In this document: positions 35,001 to 45,213 of the stretch, one piece after another
Position numbering within the stretch: position 1 is the first letter of the stretch
Layout: each line of letters begins with the position of its first letter
Source: Natronospirillum operosum
GTDB taxonomy: Bacteria > Pseudomonadota > Gammaproteobacteria > Pseudomonadales > Natronospirillaceae
Reading direction: 5' to 3'
DNA length: 64,000 bases
NCBI RefSeq assembly: GCF_004768465.1
Contig: NZ_SRMF01000009.1
Location: forward strand, 70,507 to 134,506
Made by a program: the position numbers and the translations under genes
Notes under the pieces: generated by a model
Databases searched by the model: none
Told to the model about the DNA's origin: nothing
The model's input: only the letters and a program-made list of their open reading frames with translations

Positions 35001-35264
35001 ATGGCCACACTGGATGAACTGACAGAACGCCTGGCCCGCAGCCTGGCGAAAGCAAAAGAGCAGGGTGATGCACTGAAGGCGGGCGTCGATGACAATCTGC
35101 AGGCGCTGATTCGAGCCCAGCTTGACCGCCTTGATGTGGTGACACGGGAAGAGTTTGCGGCGCAGCAGGCCCTGTTGCACAAGGCCAGCCAGCGGCTCGA
35201 CAGCCTGGAGGCCGAGGTGGCCAGACTGCGCGCTATTGTGGAACAGCAGAACACCGAGGAGTAG
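35001..35264 (+). CDS. ubiK: UbiK (YqiC/BMFP) ubiquinone-biosynthesis accessory factor
   Basis: Small coiled-coil protein, 87 residues, that helps assemble the soluble ubiquinone-synthesis complex, mainly under aerobic conditions. The C-terminal BMFP part VVTREEFAAQQALLHKASQRL is diagnostic, followed by leucine heptads (LDSLEAEVARLRAIV) that trimerise in the family. GGCGGAG precedes the ATG by four to five bases. The position next to glnK-amtB and near comM is the same as in pseudomonads. Confidence 0.9.
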   Translation: MATLDELTERLARSLAKAKEQGDALKAGVDDNLQALIRAQLDRLDVVTREEFAAQQALLHKASQRLDSLEAEVARLRAIVEQQNTEE

Positions 35265-35268
35265 GCAT

Positions 35269-37473
35269 TCAGGCCTGTTGCTGGCCTGTCTGAGTGGTGT
35301 TGTCCGGCCTGAGTACTTCGTCCAGGGTCTGATGCAACGTGCTCAGGTGCAGCGGTTTGGTCAGATAGCGGTCCATGCCGGCGCCCAGCGCCTGGTCGAT
35401 CTGCTCCTGCAGCGCGTGCGCACTCAGGCCGACAATACAGGGCTGTCTGGACAGCTGCAGGCGGCGAATGGCTCGGGTGGCTTCATAGCCATCCAGAACC
35501 GGCATTTCACAGTCCATGAAGATCAGATCAAAGGTATGCTTGCGGCAACAGCCGACAGCCTGAGCGCCGTCGGTTACGCAGGTCGGGCTGATCTGGCATC
35601 GCTTCAGCATGGCTACCAGCACCTGCTGGTTGACCGCATTATCCTCGACGACCAGAACCCTGGGTGTCCATTGAGCCTGCGGCGCCTGCTCTGCAGGCGG
35701 CTGCGGTGTGGGGGCGGGGGCCGGCAGTGCTTGCGGGCCAGTTGGCCGGACCGGAAGATCCGCCGGCTCACTGCAGAGCGCGTCCAGCAACTGCTGCAGG
35801 ACCACCGGGTAGTCAATGGTTATGGCGTCAGCCGGCATCGCCGCTGCCAGAGCCCCATGCTCGCGTTCATGCAGCAGGCTGATCAGGCGCGTGTCCTGCA
35901 AGCGATGGCGCCACCGCTGCAGCGCGGTCTGCAACTGCCCGATTTCTACTTCACTGCGGTCTCTGTCCGGCACGGCGGTGATCATCAGATGTGACCAGTC
36001 CTGACTGAGCAGGGCTTCGGTGACGGCCTCCTGGCTCTCCGCCCAGGTGACCTGACAATGGGGCTGGCTGTCGAACAGGCGATGCAGTGGGTTCAGGCGG
36101 CCACCGGGACTCCAGATCAGCAACTGCCGGTGCGGTCGTTGTCGGGACACCGGCTGGCGCCATTGCCCGGGTACGGCAAACCAGAAATCGGTGCCTTCGT
36201 TCGGCTGGCTGCGCAATTGCACACTGCTGTCCCACAGGGCGGTCAGGCGCTTGACTATGGCCAGACCGAGCCCGGTACCGCCAAAACGGCGGGTGATTGA
36301 GGCATCGGCCTGGGTGAAGGCTTCGAACAGGCTCTGCTGCTGAGCGGCGGCTATACCGATGCCGGAATCGCTGACCCGTACTCTGACCGGCAGGCGGTCA
36401 TCCTCGCTGGCCCCGGGTACGGGTTCCACAGTGACCAGCACATGGCCCTGTTCGGTGAACTTGCAGGCATTGCCCACCAGATTGATGATGACCTGGCGCA
36501 ACCGCGTGCGGTCGGCGCGTATGCGCGGGCTTACCGTCGGCTCGCGCCAGTAGCCGAGAAACAGCCCCTTGTCCTGCGCTGGTTTGCGAAACAGGCGCAG
36601 GCACTGGGCCAGCAGGTCGTCCCAGTCCAGCCACTCCGGCTCGAGCTCGACCTTGTCGGCCTCCAGCTTGGAATAGTCGAGAATATCGTTCAGCAGCACG
36701 GTCAGCAGGTCACCGTTCTCGCGCAGCACATTCAGGTGCTCGCGCTGGCGCTGATCCAGCTGTGTCTCGGCCAGCAGCTCGGCCATGCCGATAATGCCGT
36801 TCATCGGGGTGCGAATTTCATGGCTCATGTTGGCCAGAAACTCCGTCTTGGCGCGCGCTGCGCGCTCGGCAGTATGGCGCGCTTCCACCAGTTCCGTCTC
36901 GTGCTGCTTGCGTTCGGTAATATCGAAGTAAAGCCCGGACAGGCGTCGGGGACGCCCGTTCTTGCGCACCACAAAGCCGAACTGATGCAGGTGACGCTGG
37001 ATGCCGTCAGGGCGCTGAATGCGGAATGTCAGGTCGAGCGGCAGGCGCTTGTCCAGTGTGCGGTTCAAAGCAGCGCGCAGGGCGGCCTGATCGACCTCGG
37101 GAACAAGCTGCAGCCATTGTTCGGACGTGACCCAGCCGGCACTCTTGCCGAGGCCGAACAATTCCATCGTGTACTGGTCCCAGAATACGCGATCGCTGTC
37201 CAGATCATGGTCAAAGGTGCCGGCACCGGCCGCACGGATGGTCAGATGGAGCTTGTGTTCCTGCTCTCTGGCCCGGCGCACTGTTTCCGCCATTTCCCGG
37301 CTTTTGCGGTGGTAGCGATCTTCCAGCAGTCTGAGACGCTGAAAGTTGCTGTCGGCACGCTGGTCGGCCAGACGCTGCGCCCGACGCGCGCGGGCCAGGC
37401 GGCTCTGCAGCAGCAGTATGATTACTGCTGCCGGTAATCCGACCGCAGCGGCAGTCAGCAGAGAGGCAAGCAT
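35269..37473 (-). CDS. Hybrid sensor histidine kinase with PAS and receiver domains
   Basis: 734 residues. One N-terminal membrane helix (about 5-23) is followed by a coiled coil (about 25-75) and a PAS domain (about 75-195, ending in the PAC motif [11 protein letters not shown]). Next is a HisKA domain with the phosphorylated His in [12 protein letters not shown] (about residue 225) and an ATPase domain with [14 protein letters not shown] and GGTGLGLAI (to about 455). A degenerate middle region and a Pro/Ala-rich linker lead to a C-terminal receiver (VEDNAVNQQ, phospho-Asp in FMDCEMP, Lys in YLTKPL). It has almost no periplasmic loop, so any periplasmic input needs a partner. The divergent periplasmic-binding-like gene at 37619 is a candidate. 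No cognate response regulator is adjacent. Confidence 0.92.
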   Translation of the reverse strand: MLASLLTAAAVGLPAAVIILLLQSRLARARRAQRLADQRADSNFQRLRLLEDRYHRKSREMAETVRRAREQEHKLHLTIRAAGAGTFDHDLDSDRVFWDQYTMELFGLGKSAGWVTSEQWLQLVPEVDQAALRAALNRTLDKRLPLDLTFRIQRPDGIQRHLHQFGFVVRKNGRPRRLSGLYFDITERKQHETELVEARHTAERAARAKTEFLANMSHEIRTPMNGIIGMAELLAETQLDQRQREHLNVLRENGDLLTVLLNDILDYSKLEADKVELEPEWLDWDDLLAQCLRLFRKPAQDKGLFLGYWREPTVSPRIRADRTRLRQVIINLVGNACKFTEQGHVLVTVEPVPGASEDDRLPVRVRVSDSGIGIAAAQQQSLFEAFTQADASITRRFGGTGLGLAIVKRLTALWDSSVQLRSQPNEGTDFWFAVPGQWRQPVSRQRPHRQLLIWSPGGRLNPLHRLFDSQPHCQVTWAESQEAVTEALLSQDWSHLMITAVPDRDRSEVEIGQLQTALQRWRHRLQDTRLISLLHEREHGALAAAMPADAITIDYPVVLQQLLDALCSEPADLPVRPTGPQALPAPAPTPQPPAEQAPQAQWTPRVLVVEDNAVNQQVLVAMLKRCQISPTCVTDGAQAVGCCRKHTFDLIFMDCEMPVLDGYEATRAIRRLQLSRQPCIVGLSAHALQEQIDQALGAGMDRYLTKPLHLSTLHQTLDEVLRPDNTTQTGQQQA

Positions 37474-37618
37474 GCTGGAACACCCATAGTCATTCCCTGG
37501 TCGAGTTGGCGTCCGCGCCGGTGTTTTGCCTCCGGGCGGCCGATGCTATACTGCCCGGCCAATTCGAGGCTGATTGTCAGTCTTCCAGTCTAACCGACCG
37601 CTACCGGGAAACAAGCCC

Positions 37619-38752
37619 ATGCCTGCGCTCTCAGTTACCACCCGCCCCGTTCTGACTCTGCTGCTGGCAGTGATCCTGTCTGCCCAGGTGCTGGCAGACA
37701 GCGAGCCGGTGTTGCCCATTGCCCTGATCAATGACAGCGAGGATGTGTTTGCAGACTACTCGGCGGAACGCAATCTGGGTTTTCGCCTGGGGCTGGAATT
37801 TGGCACCGAAGGTACAGACGTGCGCAATGGCTGGCGGATAGAGCTGGCCGAGTATGTGCTCGACCCTGAATTGTGGGAAGCCAACCTGCTGCCGGGCGCC
37901 GATCAGTTGCCCTCGGAGCCGGTCTGGCTGACGCCGGTACAGGCCCGCAAGGCGCACCGGGTGATTCAGTACGCCGGCTATCTGGACCATCTGGCGCTGG
38001 TGGCTGCAACCCCGGCCAACAACCTGCCGGTGGCGGACGAATCATTGGCATTCCGTACCTTCTATCGCTGGCAGGACGTCGAACAGGCCCTGCTCGACTG
38101 GACGCACGGTGAATCCCGTCTCTGGGTGACCGCCGTCAACAGCAGCCTGGAGCTGCCGGCTGCCATGCGGCTGATCGAAGTCTCGCCGCGCAGTTCCGGC
38201 GCTTCGGTGGTGGAAGACATCAGCTCCGAGTCGGCGCTGCGCAATGGCGGCCGCCTGACCAACAGCTGGCCGGTGTTGCTGGACTGGCTGGATGTGCTGG
38301 AGCGGGAAGCCGGGCTGGCGCCGGAGCAGATCACCACCTGGCTGCCGGATATCGCGGGTCTGGTGGCGCTGCGCGATCACCCCGGCCTCTATGGCGTGGC
38401 CTACTACTATTACGATCTGCCTGACAGCGCTGCCAACGACTGGCTGGTGCGCACCATGCTGGAGCGCGAAGACAGGCTGCCCAGCCACTATGTTGTGGCT
38501 GGCATGAACAGTGCCCTGGCCCTGCTCGCGGCGCTGGATGAACAGGACCCGGAGGCGGCACTGGATGCCGCCACGCTGGCCGATATCCTGGCTGACCTCG
38601 AGTGGCAGGGCGTACAGGGCGCAATGAGTTTCGATGCGCAGGGTGAGGCCCGCCAGTCACTGTTTCTGACCCGGCTGCGCCAGCAGCCGCAACTGGACTG
38701 GGCGCGTCCAGTATTGATCGAGGGCGGTCGCGTCAGCACCCGGCCAGACTGA
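37619..38752 (+). CDS. Periplasmic binding protein-like protein (type 1 fold, divergent)
   Basis: 377 residues with a signal peptide (PVLTLLLAVILSAQVLA, cut before DSEPV). The C-terminal part (MNSALALLAALDEQDPEAALDA, then LADLEWQGVQGAMSFDAQGEARQS) resembles branched-chain amino-acid binding proteins. The N-terminal half is poorly conserved, so the assignment rests on overall pattern. I chose the ATG at 37619 because it starts the signal peptide; the frame extends to 37574. It is divergent from the hybrid kinase, 145 bp apart. There are no permease genes nearby, so it may be a sensor-associated binding protein rather than a transporter subunit. Inference. Confidence 0.65.
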   Translation: MPALSVTTRPVLTLLLAVILSAQVLADSEPVLPIALINDSEDVFADYSAERNLGFRLGLEFGTEGTDVRNGWRIELAEYVLDPELWEANLLPGADQLPSEPVWLTPVQARKAHRVIQYAGYLDHLALVAATPANNLPVADESLAFRTFYRWQDVEQALLDWTHGESRLWVTAVNSSLELPAAMRLIEVSPRSSGASVVEDISSESALRNGGRLTNSWPVLLDWLDVLEREAGLAPEQITTWLPDIAGLVALRDHPGLYGVAYYYYDLPDSAANDWLVRTMLEREDRLPSHYVVAGMNSALALLAALDEQDPEAALDAATLADILADLEWQGVQGAMSFDAQGEARQSLFLTRLRQQPQLDWARPVLIEGGRVSTRPD

Positions 38753-38857
38753 ACCTGAGTGGTGTTGCAGCCCGCTGGCTCCGGTTTCATCATGGCGTGA
38801 CACGCAGATGGAAACAGGCCTGTCGGGGGTCTGTCAGCAAGGGAGCCGCAACGGACC

Positions 38858-40354
38858 ATGGGCCTGGCCACACTCAGAACACGGGCGGTGATCGGCGTCG
38901 AGGCGCCGCTGATTCAGGTGGAAGTGCATCTGGCGGGTGGTCTGCCCAACATGACCATCGTTGGTATGGCGGAAACCGCCGTCAAGGAAAGCCGCGACCG
39001 GGTCCGCAGCGCCCTGATCAATTCCCAGTTCGAATTTCCGGCCAGCCGTATCACGGTAAACCTGGCACCCGCCGACCTGCCCAAGGGCGGCGGGCGCTAT
39101 GACCTCGCCATCGCGCTGGGCATTCTGGTGGCCAGCGGGCAGATCCCCGCCGAGAGTATTCGCGCTACCGAAGTCATGGGCGAGCTGTCCCTGTCCGGAG
39201 AACTGCGCCCGGTACATGGGGCCCTGCCGGCCGCCATGGCCGCGCGCGAAGCCGGCCATGAACTGCTGCTGCCTGCCGCCAATGCGGAAGAGCTGGCGCT
39301 GCTGCCCGATTGCACCGCCATTGCTGCCGATCATCTGCTGACCCTGTGTGGCCATCTGCGCGGTCAGGCCCCCTTGTCGCCGGTTGTGTGCGCGCGCCCG
39401 GACAACCCGCAGCCGCTGCCGGACATGGCCGACATCCGCGGCCAGCCGCAGGCCAGACGAGCGCTGGAAGTGGCCGCTGCCGGCGGCCATAACCTGCTGT
39501 TTTTCGGGCCGCCCGGCACCGGCAAGACACTGCTGGCCAGCCGATTGCCCGGCATATTGCCCGGTCTGACCGATGCACAGGCGCTGGAAGTGGCGGCCAT
39601 TCAGTCCATCAGCGGCCAGCCGGTACGCTGGGGCGAACGGCCCTTTCGCTCGCCCCACCATACCTGTTCCGGCGTCGCCCTGGTGGGCGGCGGGTCGGTG
39701 CCCCGGCCCGGCGAAATCACCCTGGCGCATAACGGCGTACTGTTTCTGGATGAACTGACCGAGTTTCAGCGCGCGACACTGGATGTGCTGCGGGAACCGC
39801 TGGAATCGGGCGAGATCCATATTGCCCGGGCGGCGCGGCAGACCCGGTTCCCGGCCCGCTTCCAACTGGTGGCAGCAATGAACCCGACCCCAGGGGGTTA
39901 CCACGCCAGCGATCCGCGCAGTCAGCAATATTCACCGGAGCAACTGCGCCGCTATCTGAACCGTCTCAGCGGACCCTTTCTGGATCGTCTGGATCTGTAT
40001 GTCGAGGTGCCGGCGGTGCCTCCAGAGGTCTTGCAGACCCGTCGCCAGAGCGAAGCCAGTGCCACCATTCGCCAGCGGGTGCAGGCTGCCTGGGATCGGC
40101 AGCAGGCCCGGCAGGGTTGTCAGAACCGGGATCTGGGCAGCGCGCAGCTGGGCGAACTGGATATGACCGCGCCGGCAGAGCGGCAACTGCTGATCGAGCT
40201 GTCGGAGCGTCTGGGTCTGAGCGCTCGGGCCCAGCATCGCATCGAGCGGGTGGCACTGACCCTGGCCGACCTGGCGGGGACGCCGACCATCGAACGGGCA
40301 CATATTATGGAAGCGTTGAATCTGCGTCAGCTGGATCGACTCGGAATCGGCTAG
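38858..40354 (+). CDS. comM: ComM/YifB family AAA+ helicase (Mg-chelatase-like)
   Basis: Hexameric helicase that promotes branch migration of transformed DNA in naturally competent bacteria; it is also widely conserved elsewhere. 498 residues. The N-terminal ChlI-like domain has GLPNMTIVGMAETAVKESRD and RITVNLAPADLPK (about residues 28-75). The AAA+ core has Walker A FGPPGTGKTLL (about 215) and Walker B NGVLFLDEL (about 300), then YLNRLSGPFLDRLDL. A C-terminal helical domain has ARAQHRIERVALTLADL. GGGAG precedes the start at 38858. The location near ubiK and amtB is common in related genomes. Confidence 0.94.
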   Translation: MGLATLRTRAVIGVEAPLIQVEVHLAGGLPNMTIVGMAETAVKESRDRVRSALINSQFEFPASRITVNLAPADLPKGGGRYDLAIALGILVASGQIPAESIRATEVMGELSLSGELRPVHGALPAAMAAREAGHELLLPAANAEELALLPDCTAIAADHLLTLCGHLRGQAPLSPVVCARPDNPQPLPDMADIRGQPQARRALEVAAAGGHNLLFFGPPGTGKTLLASRLPGILPGLTDAQALEVAAIQSISGQPVRWGERPFRSPHHTCSGVALVGGGSVPRPGEITLAHNGVLFLDELTEFQRATLDVLREPLESGEIHIARAARQTRFPARFQLVAAMNPTPGGYHASDPRSQQYSPEQLRRYLNRLSGPFLDRLDLYVEVPAVPPEVLQTRRQSEASATIRQRVQAAWDRQQARQGCQNRDLGSAQLGELDMTAPAERQLLIELSERLGLSARAQHRIERVALTLADLAGTPTIERAHIMEALNLRQLDRLGIG

Positions 40355-42036
40355 GCGGAGCGTGAGGCGCTGCCGCTGCGTTCGGCGGCAAAATGACGCA
40401 GGGTATGATCGATCATCTGCAGGGTTTCCCACAGTGGTCTGGGGTGGCTGAACAGGAACCCCTGTACCTGGTCGCAACCGTTGCTGATCAGGAAATCGAG
40501 CTGTTCCGGGTTTTCCACCCCCTCGGCGACCACCCGCAGTTGCAGGTCGTGGGCCAGGTTGATGATGGAGCGCACGATGGAGTCGGCTTCCCGGTCCAGG
40601 GTGACCCGCTGCGTAAAGCTGCGATCTATCTTCAGCAGGCTGATGGGGAACTGGCGGATATGGGTCAGCGACGAGTAGCCGGTGCCGAAGTCGTCCAGCG
40701 ACAGTGTGGCGCCCATGTCATTGACCGCACGCAGTGCCTTCATGGCCCGCGCGGGGTCGGTCAGGACGGCGGTTTCTGTCAGCTCGAATTCCAGCATGCG
40801 CGCATCGGTGCCCGAGCGGGACAGCAATCTGGGCATGACCTGACAGAACTGCTCATCCTGCAGTTGCCGGAACGACAGGTTGCTGGCTACGGTGACTTCG
40901 GTCAGTCCGTGGCTCTGGATGACCTGCAAGTCATGGCAGACCTGATCGATGATCCAGTAACCCAGCGGCACAATCAGACCCGAGTGCTCGGCCGCCTGAA
41001 TGAACTCACTGGGGCTGAGCAGGCCATGTTCGGGATGATGCCAGCGGATCAGCGCTTCCAGCCCCAGCAGTCGATGCGTGCGCAGACAGACGCGGGGTTG
41101 ATAGAACAGTTCGAACTCGTTGCGCCGCAGGCCCTGGCGCAACTCCTGTTCGATATTGACGCGGGGCGCTGGCCCCAGCCCCTGCTCGTGTCGATACAGG
41201 GTACTCTGGCTTGACTTGGCCCGGTGCATGGCCGTATGCGCATGCCGCAGCAGTTCTTCGGCACTGCCCAGAGTCTGCGGGTAGCACACCAGACCCATGT
41301 CCACTTCCAGTTTCAGGGGCCGGTCGCGGGTGTCCAGAGGCTCGTCGAACAGGCTGAGAATGCGGTTTACCAGACGCTCGGCTGATTCGCGGTCGGCCAG
41401 GTTCTCCAGCAGAATCAGAAATTCATCGCCACCCAGGCGGGCGATCTTGGCCAGGGGGCCCAGGGCCCGGCGCAGGCGCTCGGCCACCTGGGTCAGCACC
41501 AGGTCGGCATAGCTGAAGCCATACTGGGCGTTGAGATCGTTGAAACGTCTGATGTCCATGGCCAGCAGGGCCACCAGCCGCCCGTTGCTGGCGACATTGA
41601 ACAGGGCCTGATCCGTGACTTCAAGAAAACCGCGGTTGCTGTACAGGCCGGTCAGGCCGTCATAGCGGCTGAGTTGCTGCAGCGAGTGCTGTGCATACAG
41701 GGCCCGGCCAATGGTGCGCCGCAGCCGGTGCGGTGCCAGTTCATCGACATAGAGTATTTCCCGGATGCCCTGGGCCCGATAACCATCCACATCGGCAGAC
41801 GGGTGGGTCTCCGAGTAGGCTACCCAGGCCTTGCGTGACCCATATTCGTTGAGATAGTGCGCCGTGCGTGCCGAGGGCTGGAAAATGACGACCTGAGCCC
41901 GTGCCATGGCATTGCTGTCGTCGGCGATGCTCTGGACTGGGAACCCGGCCCTCTCCAACGCCTTGACCAGAGTGGAATGCGTCTCCTCATTATCCAGGCA
42001 CAGACAGACCGGTACAGCTTCTGGGCGTGTCAACAT
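40351..42036 (-). CDS. GGDEF-EAL cyclic di-GMP signalling protein with N-terminal receiver-like domain
   Basis: 561 residues from the ATG at 42036. Residues 1-125 look like a response-regulator fold (VPVCLCLDNEETHSTLVKAL) without a convincing phospho-acceptor set. A GGDEF domain follows with the intact active-site motif RLGGDEFLILLE (about residue 215). Then comes an EAL domain with intact LGLEALIRW (about 345), FELTETAVL and LDDFGTGYSS. Both synthesis and degradation of cyclic di-GMP are therefore possible from sequence. An open frame continues far upstream antisense to rep but has no conserved sequence there. The gene is convergent with comM and overlaps its stop by four bases. Confidence 0.92.
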   Translation of the reverse strand: MLTRPEAVPVCLCLDNEETHSTLVKALERAGFPVQSIADDSNAMARAQVVIFQPSARTAHYLNEYGSRKAWVAYSETHPSADVDGYRAQGIREILYVDELAPHRLRRTIGRALYAQHSLQQLSRYDGLTGLYSNRGFLEVTDQALFNVASNGRLVALLAMDIRRFNDLNAQYGFSYADLVLTQVAERLRRALGPLAKIARLGGDEFLILLENLADRESAERLVNRILSLFDEPLDTRDRPLKLEVDMGLVCYPQTLGSAEELLRHAHTAMHRAKSSQSTLYRHEQGLGPAPRVNIEQELRQGLRRNEFELFYQPRVCLRTHRLLGLEALIRWHHPEHGLLSPSEFIQAAEHSGLIVPLGYWIIDQVCHDLQVIQSHGLTEVTVASNLSFRQLQDEQFCQVMPRLLSRSGTDARMLEFELTETAVLTDPARAMKALRAVNDMGATLSLDDFGTGYSSLTHIRQFPISLLKIDRSFTQRVTLDREADSIVRSIINLAHDLQLRVVAEGVENPEQLDFLISNGCDQVQGFLFSHPRPLWETLQMIDHTLRHFAAERSGSASRSA

Positions 42037-42318
42037 CCTGCTCTCACTCGGGAGCCTCGCATGAAAAACGGGAGTCTTGCAGGCACCTTCGGCAGCCATA
42101 GGCAGGTATGCAGAGAAGGCGGGCCTGGAGACCCGGGTTACTGCCGCAGCAGAGGTTGTTCGGAATAATGCCTGTTCTGTACAGCAAGCGTCAACAACCG
42201 GCCCGGAATCGTGAAAACGCTTTCGCCAATAAGACTTTACAAAGTCGATAAGCGGGCGCTGGCTCCATAATGTACAATTCGCAGTTCCTGAGTCATCGCA
42301 AACCCGTGGAGTTGAGGC

Positions 42319-44340
42319 TTGTCCAGACTGAACGAACGCCAGGCTGACGCCGTGCACGATATTGATGGTCCCATGCTGGTCCTCGCCGGCGCCGGCAGCG
42401 GTAAAACCAGCGTGATTACCCGCAAGATCGCCTGGCTGATACAGGACTGCGGCTATCAGGCGCGGCATATCGTGGCACTGACCTTTACCAACAAGGCTGC
42501 ACGGGAAATGAAAACCCGCGTGGCACAGTTGGTTCAGGGCAAGGCGGCGCGCGGACTGACCGTCTCCACCTTTCATACGCTGGGGCTCAACATGCTGCGG
42601 CGCGAAACGGCCGCTGCCGGTCTGAAACCCAATTTTACGCTGTTTGATCAGGCCGACTCGCTGGCCCTGATCAAGGACATCCTGACCCGCGAATTCCCCA
42701 ATGACATCGATCAGGCCGGCCATCTGCAGAACCTGATCTCTAACTGGAAGAATGACCTGCGCAACCCGGCCCAGGCGCGCAGTTATGCGCGCAATGCGGA
42801 TGAGGAACTGGCAGCACAGGTCTACGAGCACTACGCGCGTCTGCTCAGTGCCTATAATGCTGTCGATTTTGATGATCTGATCCGCCGTCCGGCGGAACTG
42901 CTGCAGCAGAATGCCGAGCTCCGCGAGCGCTGGCAGAAGCGCATTCGCTATCTGCTGGTGGACGAGTATCAGGACACCAACAGCAGCCAGTATGAACTGG
43001 TCAAGCTGCTGGTCGGCGACCACCCCAGGTTCACCGTCGTGGGCGATGATGACCAGTCTATCTATTCCTGGCGTGGAGCACGGCCGGAGAATCTGGCTCA
43101 GTTGCAGGAAGACTATCCGAACCTCAGAGTGGTCAAGCTGGAGCAGAACTATCGCTCGACCGGGCGCATACTGAAGGCGGCCAACCACCTGATTGATCAC
43201 AACCCGCATGTGTTCCAGAAGCGGCTGTGGAGCGACATGGGCTATGGCGAGCCTATTCGCATCATCCGCACGGCCAATGAGGAGCAGGAAATAGACCGGG
43301 TGGTGACCGAGATCATCACCAATCGACTGCATCACAAGCTGGAGCACCGTGACTTTGCCGTGCTCTACCGGGGCAATCATCAGTCCCGGCTGCTGGAGCT
43401 CAAGCTGCAGGAAGCGCGTATTCCCTACAAGCTGTCCGGCGGTACTTCATTTTTCGCCCGCGCCGAGATCAAGGATGTGATGGCCTATCTGCGCCTGCTG
43501 ATCAATCCGGATGATGATGCCGCCTTTCTGCGCATCATCAATACCCCGCGTCGTGAAATCGGCGCTGCCACACTGGAGAAGCTGGGGCTCTTCTGCGGCG
43601 CCCGTCACGTCAGCCTCTATCAGGGCGCCGGTGACCGGGAACTGGACGGCGTGTTGAGTGGTCGGGCCCTGATGCACCTGCACAGCTTTGTGGAATGGCT
43701 GGATGACAAACGACACAAGCTGAGCGTGTCAGCGGCGCCGGTCGACATCATCCGGGAACTGCTGTTCGACATCGACTACGAAAGCTGGCTGCGCCAGGAG
43801 GCCGGCAATGCGCGGGCGGCTGAGAAGCGAATGGCCAATGTCTGGCAGCTGATCGACAGTCTGCAAGGCATGCTGGACCGGGGTGATGAACAGGACGATT
43901 CCGAAGTGGCGATAGAAGATGCCATTACACGCCTGGTGCTGCGGGACATGCTGGAGCGTCAGGAAGAGGAGGCGGAAACCAATGCGGTACAACTGATGAC
44001 CCTGCATGCCGCCAAGGGGCTGGAGTTTCCGCGCGTGTTCATGATCGGTCTGGAAGAGGAACTGCTGCCGCACCGCAACAGCATCGAATCGGACGACATC
44101 GAAGAAGAGCGCCGTTTGATGTATGTGGGTATCACCCGCGCTCAGCGCGCATTGACCATTACCTATGCGGCCCGACGGCGTCAGTTCGGTGAGATAGTGG
44201 ACTGCATGCCGAGTCGTTTTCTGCAGGAAATGCCACAGGACGACCTGGTCTGGGAAGGGCTGGAAGCGCCGACACAGCAGGAATCCCGTGCCGCGCGCCG
44301 CAGCACGCTGGATTCGCTGTATGCCATGCTGGATGACTGA
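42319..44340 (+). CDS. rep: ATP-dependent DNA helicase Rep
   Basis: 3'-5' superfamily 1 helicase that clears proteins from DNA ahead of the replisome and restarts forks. 673 residues, exactly the E. coli length, with a TTG start at 42319 after GAGG. Motifs: LNERQADAV (Q), LAGAGSGKT (I), ALTFTNKAAREM (Ia), VDEYQDTN (II), VVGDDDQSIYSWRGA (III), LEQNYRS (IV), LMTLHAAKGLEFPRVF (V) and RRLMYVGITRAQ (VI). A convergent stem-loop follows the stop. Confidence 0.97.
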   Translation: MSRLNERQADAVHDIDGPMLVLAGAGSGKTSVITRKIAWLIQDCGYQARHIVALTFTNKAAREMKTRVAQLVQGKAARGLTVSTFHTLGLNMLRRETAAAGLKPNFTLFDQADSLALIKDILTREFPNDIDQAGHLQNLISNWKNDLRNPAQARSYARNADEELAAQVYEHYARLLSAYNAVDFDDLIRRPAELLQQNAELRERWQKRIRYLLVDEYQDTNSSQYELVKLLVGDHPRFTVVGDDDQSIYSWRGARPENLAQLQEDYPNLRVVKLEQNYRSTGRILKAANHLIDHNPHVFQKRLWSDMGYGEPIRIIRTANEEQEIDRVVTEIITNRLHHKLEHRDFAVLYRGNHQSRLLELKLQEARIPYKLSGGTSFFARAEIKDVMAYLRLLINPDDDAAFLRIINTPRREIGAATLEKLGLFCGARHVSLYQGAGDRELDGVLSGRALMHLHSFVEWLDDKRHKLSVSAAPVDIIRELLFDIDYESWLRQEAGNARAAEKRMANVWQLIDSLQGMLDRGDEQDDSEVAIEDAITRLVLRDMLERQEEEAETNAVQLMTLHAAKGLEFPRVFMIGLEEELLPHRNSIESDDIEEERRLMYVGITRAQRALTITYAARRRQFGEIVDCMPSRFLQEMPQDDLVWEGLEAPTQQESRAARRSTLDSLYAMLDD

Positions 44341-44346
44341 GATCGA

Positions 44347-44381
44347 TTTGTTCAGCCCGGTGCCTGCCGGAGCTGAACAAA
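44347..44381. terminator. Bidirectional stem-loop between rep and the coiled-coil gene
   Basis: A perfect 10-bp stem TTTGTTCAGC/GCTGAACAAA encloses a 15-base loop that holds an extra CCGG/CCGG pairing. It lies between convergent genes. The A and T ends of the stem could act as short U-tracts in both directions. Confidence 0.7.
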
Positions 44382-44394
44382 CCAGGGTGTCGCA

Positions 44395-45120
44395 TCAGAT
44401 CTGCATCATGTTGAGAGCCTGTTGGCGCTGTTCATCATCAACGGCATTCGAGGTGCGTGGCAGGTCGCTGGCCTGCTCCTGAATGCGCGACAATACGGCG
44501 TCGGCCTCTGAAGGGTTGGTGATCTGCTGGGCCGGCTGGGTGCGGAACTGCTCCGCCTGCAGGCGATCAAACTCCGACTGCAGGGTGATCTCCGCATTGT
44601 TCAGATCCTGCTGTACTTCGCCCAGACGCTCGATGCCGGCCGCCAGCTGTGCTTCTCCGGGCAGCGGCTCTGCGGCTCCGACCAGTTCACTGTCCTGCAG
44701 TTCGGCGGCCAGACCTGCAGCCGGTGTTTCAGCTGCTCCGGCCTGCAGGCTGGGGCTGTTCTCAACCACCTCCGTTCGGGCGGTCTGTATTTCCGCCTGC
44801 CGTTCCTCCAGTCCCGGACGTTCAGCAGCCGGGGCCTGGGCGGTTGCCTGTGCCAGTTCCCGCTGCTCTATCAGCGAATCCTGAACCTGATTGACGGCTT
44901 CCCGTGCCTGCTGGTTGGCACCCACCTGATCCAGCAGCGCCTGGCGCTGGTTGTCAGCCGTGCCGATATCCAGATTGATGTCCGGTGCGGTAACCGTCGG
45001 CGCAGCACCAGGCTGCCGGCTGTCGATAGTCGCAGCCGGGTTGATGGATTCGTCGCGGCGCGGAGCCTGATTGGGCACCAACCCCGTTACGGTGTTTGCC
45101 AGTGCCGATTCCACTGCCAT
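44395..45120 (-). CDS. Coiled-coil protein of unknown function
   Basis: 241 residues from the ATG at 45120 (AGGAG eight bases upstream). No signal peptide and no cysteine. The first 70 residues are low in structure and proline-rich. From about residue 65 on, it is dominated by Gln, Ala and Glu with heptad-like spacing (NQQAREAVNQVQDSLIEQRE; QDLNNAEITLQSEFDRLQAE), interrupted near 100-140 by an Ala/Pro-rich stretch. It ends in ALNMMQI. The composition recalls flagellin-like or structural rod proteins, but I do not recognise a family. Convergent with rep, divergent from the sugar-dehydrogenase-like gene. Confidence 0.75.
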   Translation of the reverse strand: MAVESALANTVTGLVPNQAPRRDESINPAATIDSRQPGAAPTVTAPDINLDIGTADNQRQALLDQVGANQQAREAVNQVQDSLIEQRELAQATAQAPAAERPGLEERQAEIQTARTEVVENSPSLQAGAAETPAAGLAAELQDSELVGAAEPLPGEAQLAAGIERLGEVQQDLNNAEITLQSEFDRLQAEQFRTQPAQQITNPSEADAVLSRIQEQASDLPRTSNAVDDEQRQQALNMMQI

Positions 45121-45213
45121 GTCCAAAGCTCCTGTCAACTGAAGGATGTGGTGATATTATAGTCAATCTGCATCGTCAGGGTGTTACAGTTTGTAGTGTC
45201 AGAGTCGTACCGG

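Noticed and set aside
42037-43380. An uninterrupted minus-strand frame that would extend the GGDEF-EAL protein to over 1000 residues
   Set aside because: It lies antisense to the well-conserved rep gene, has shadow composition and no domain; the ATG at 42036 gives a complete protein.
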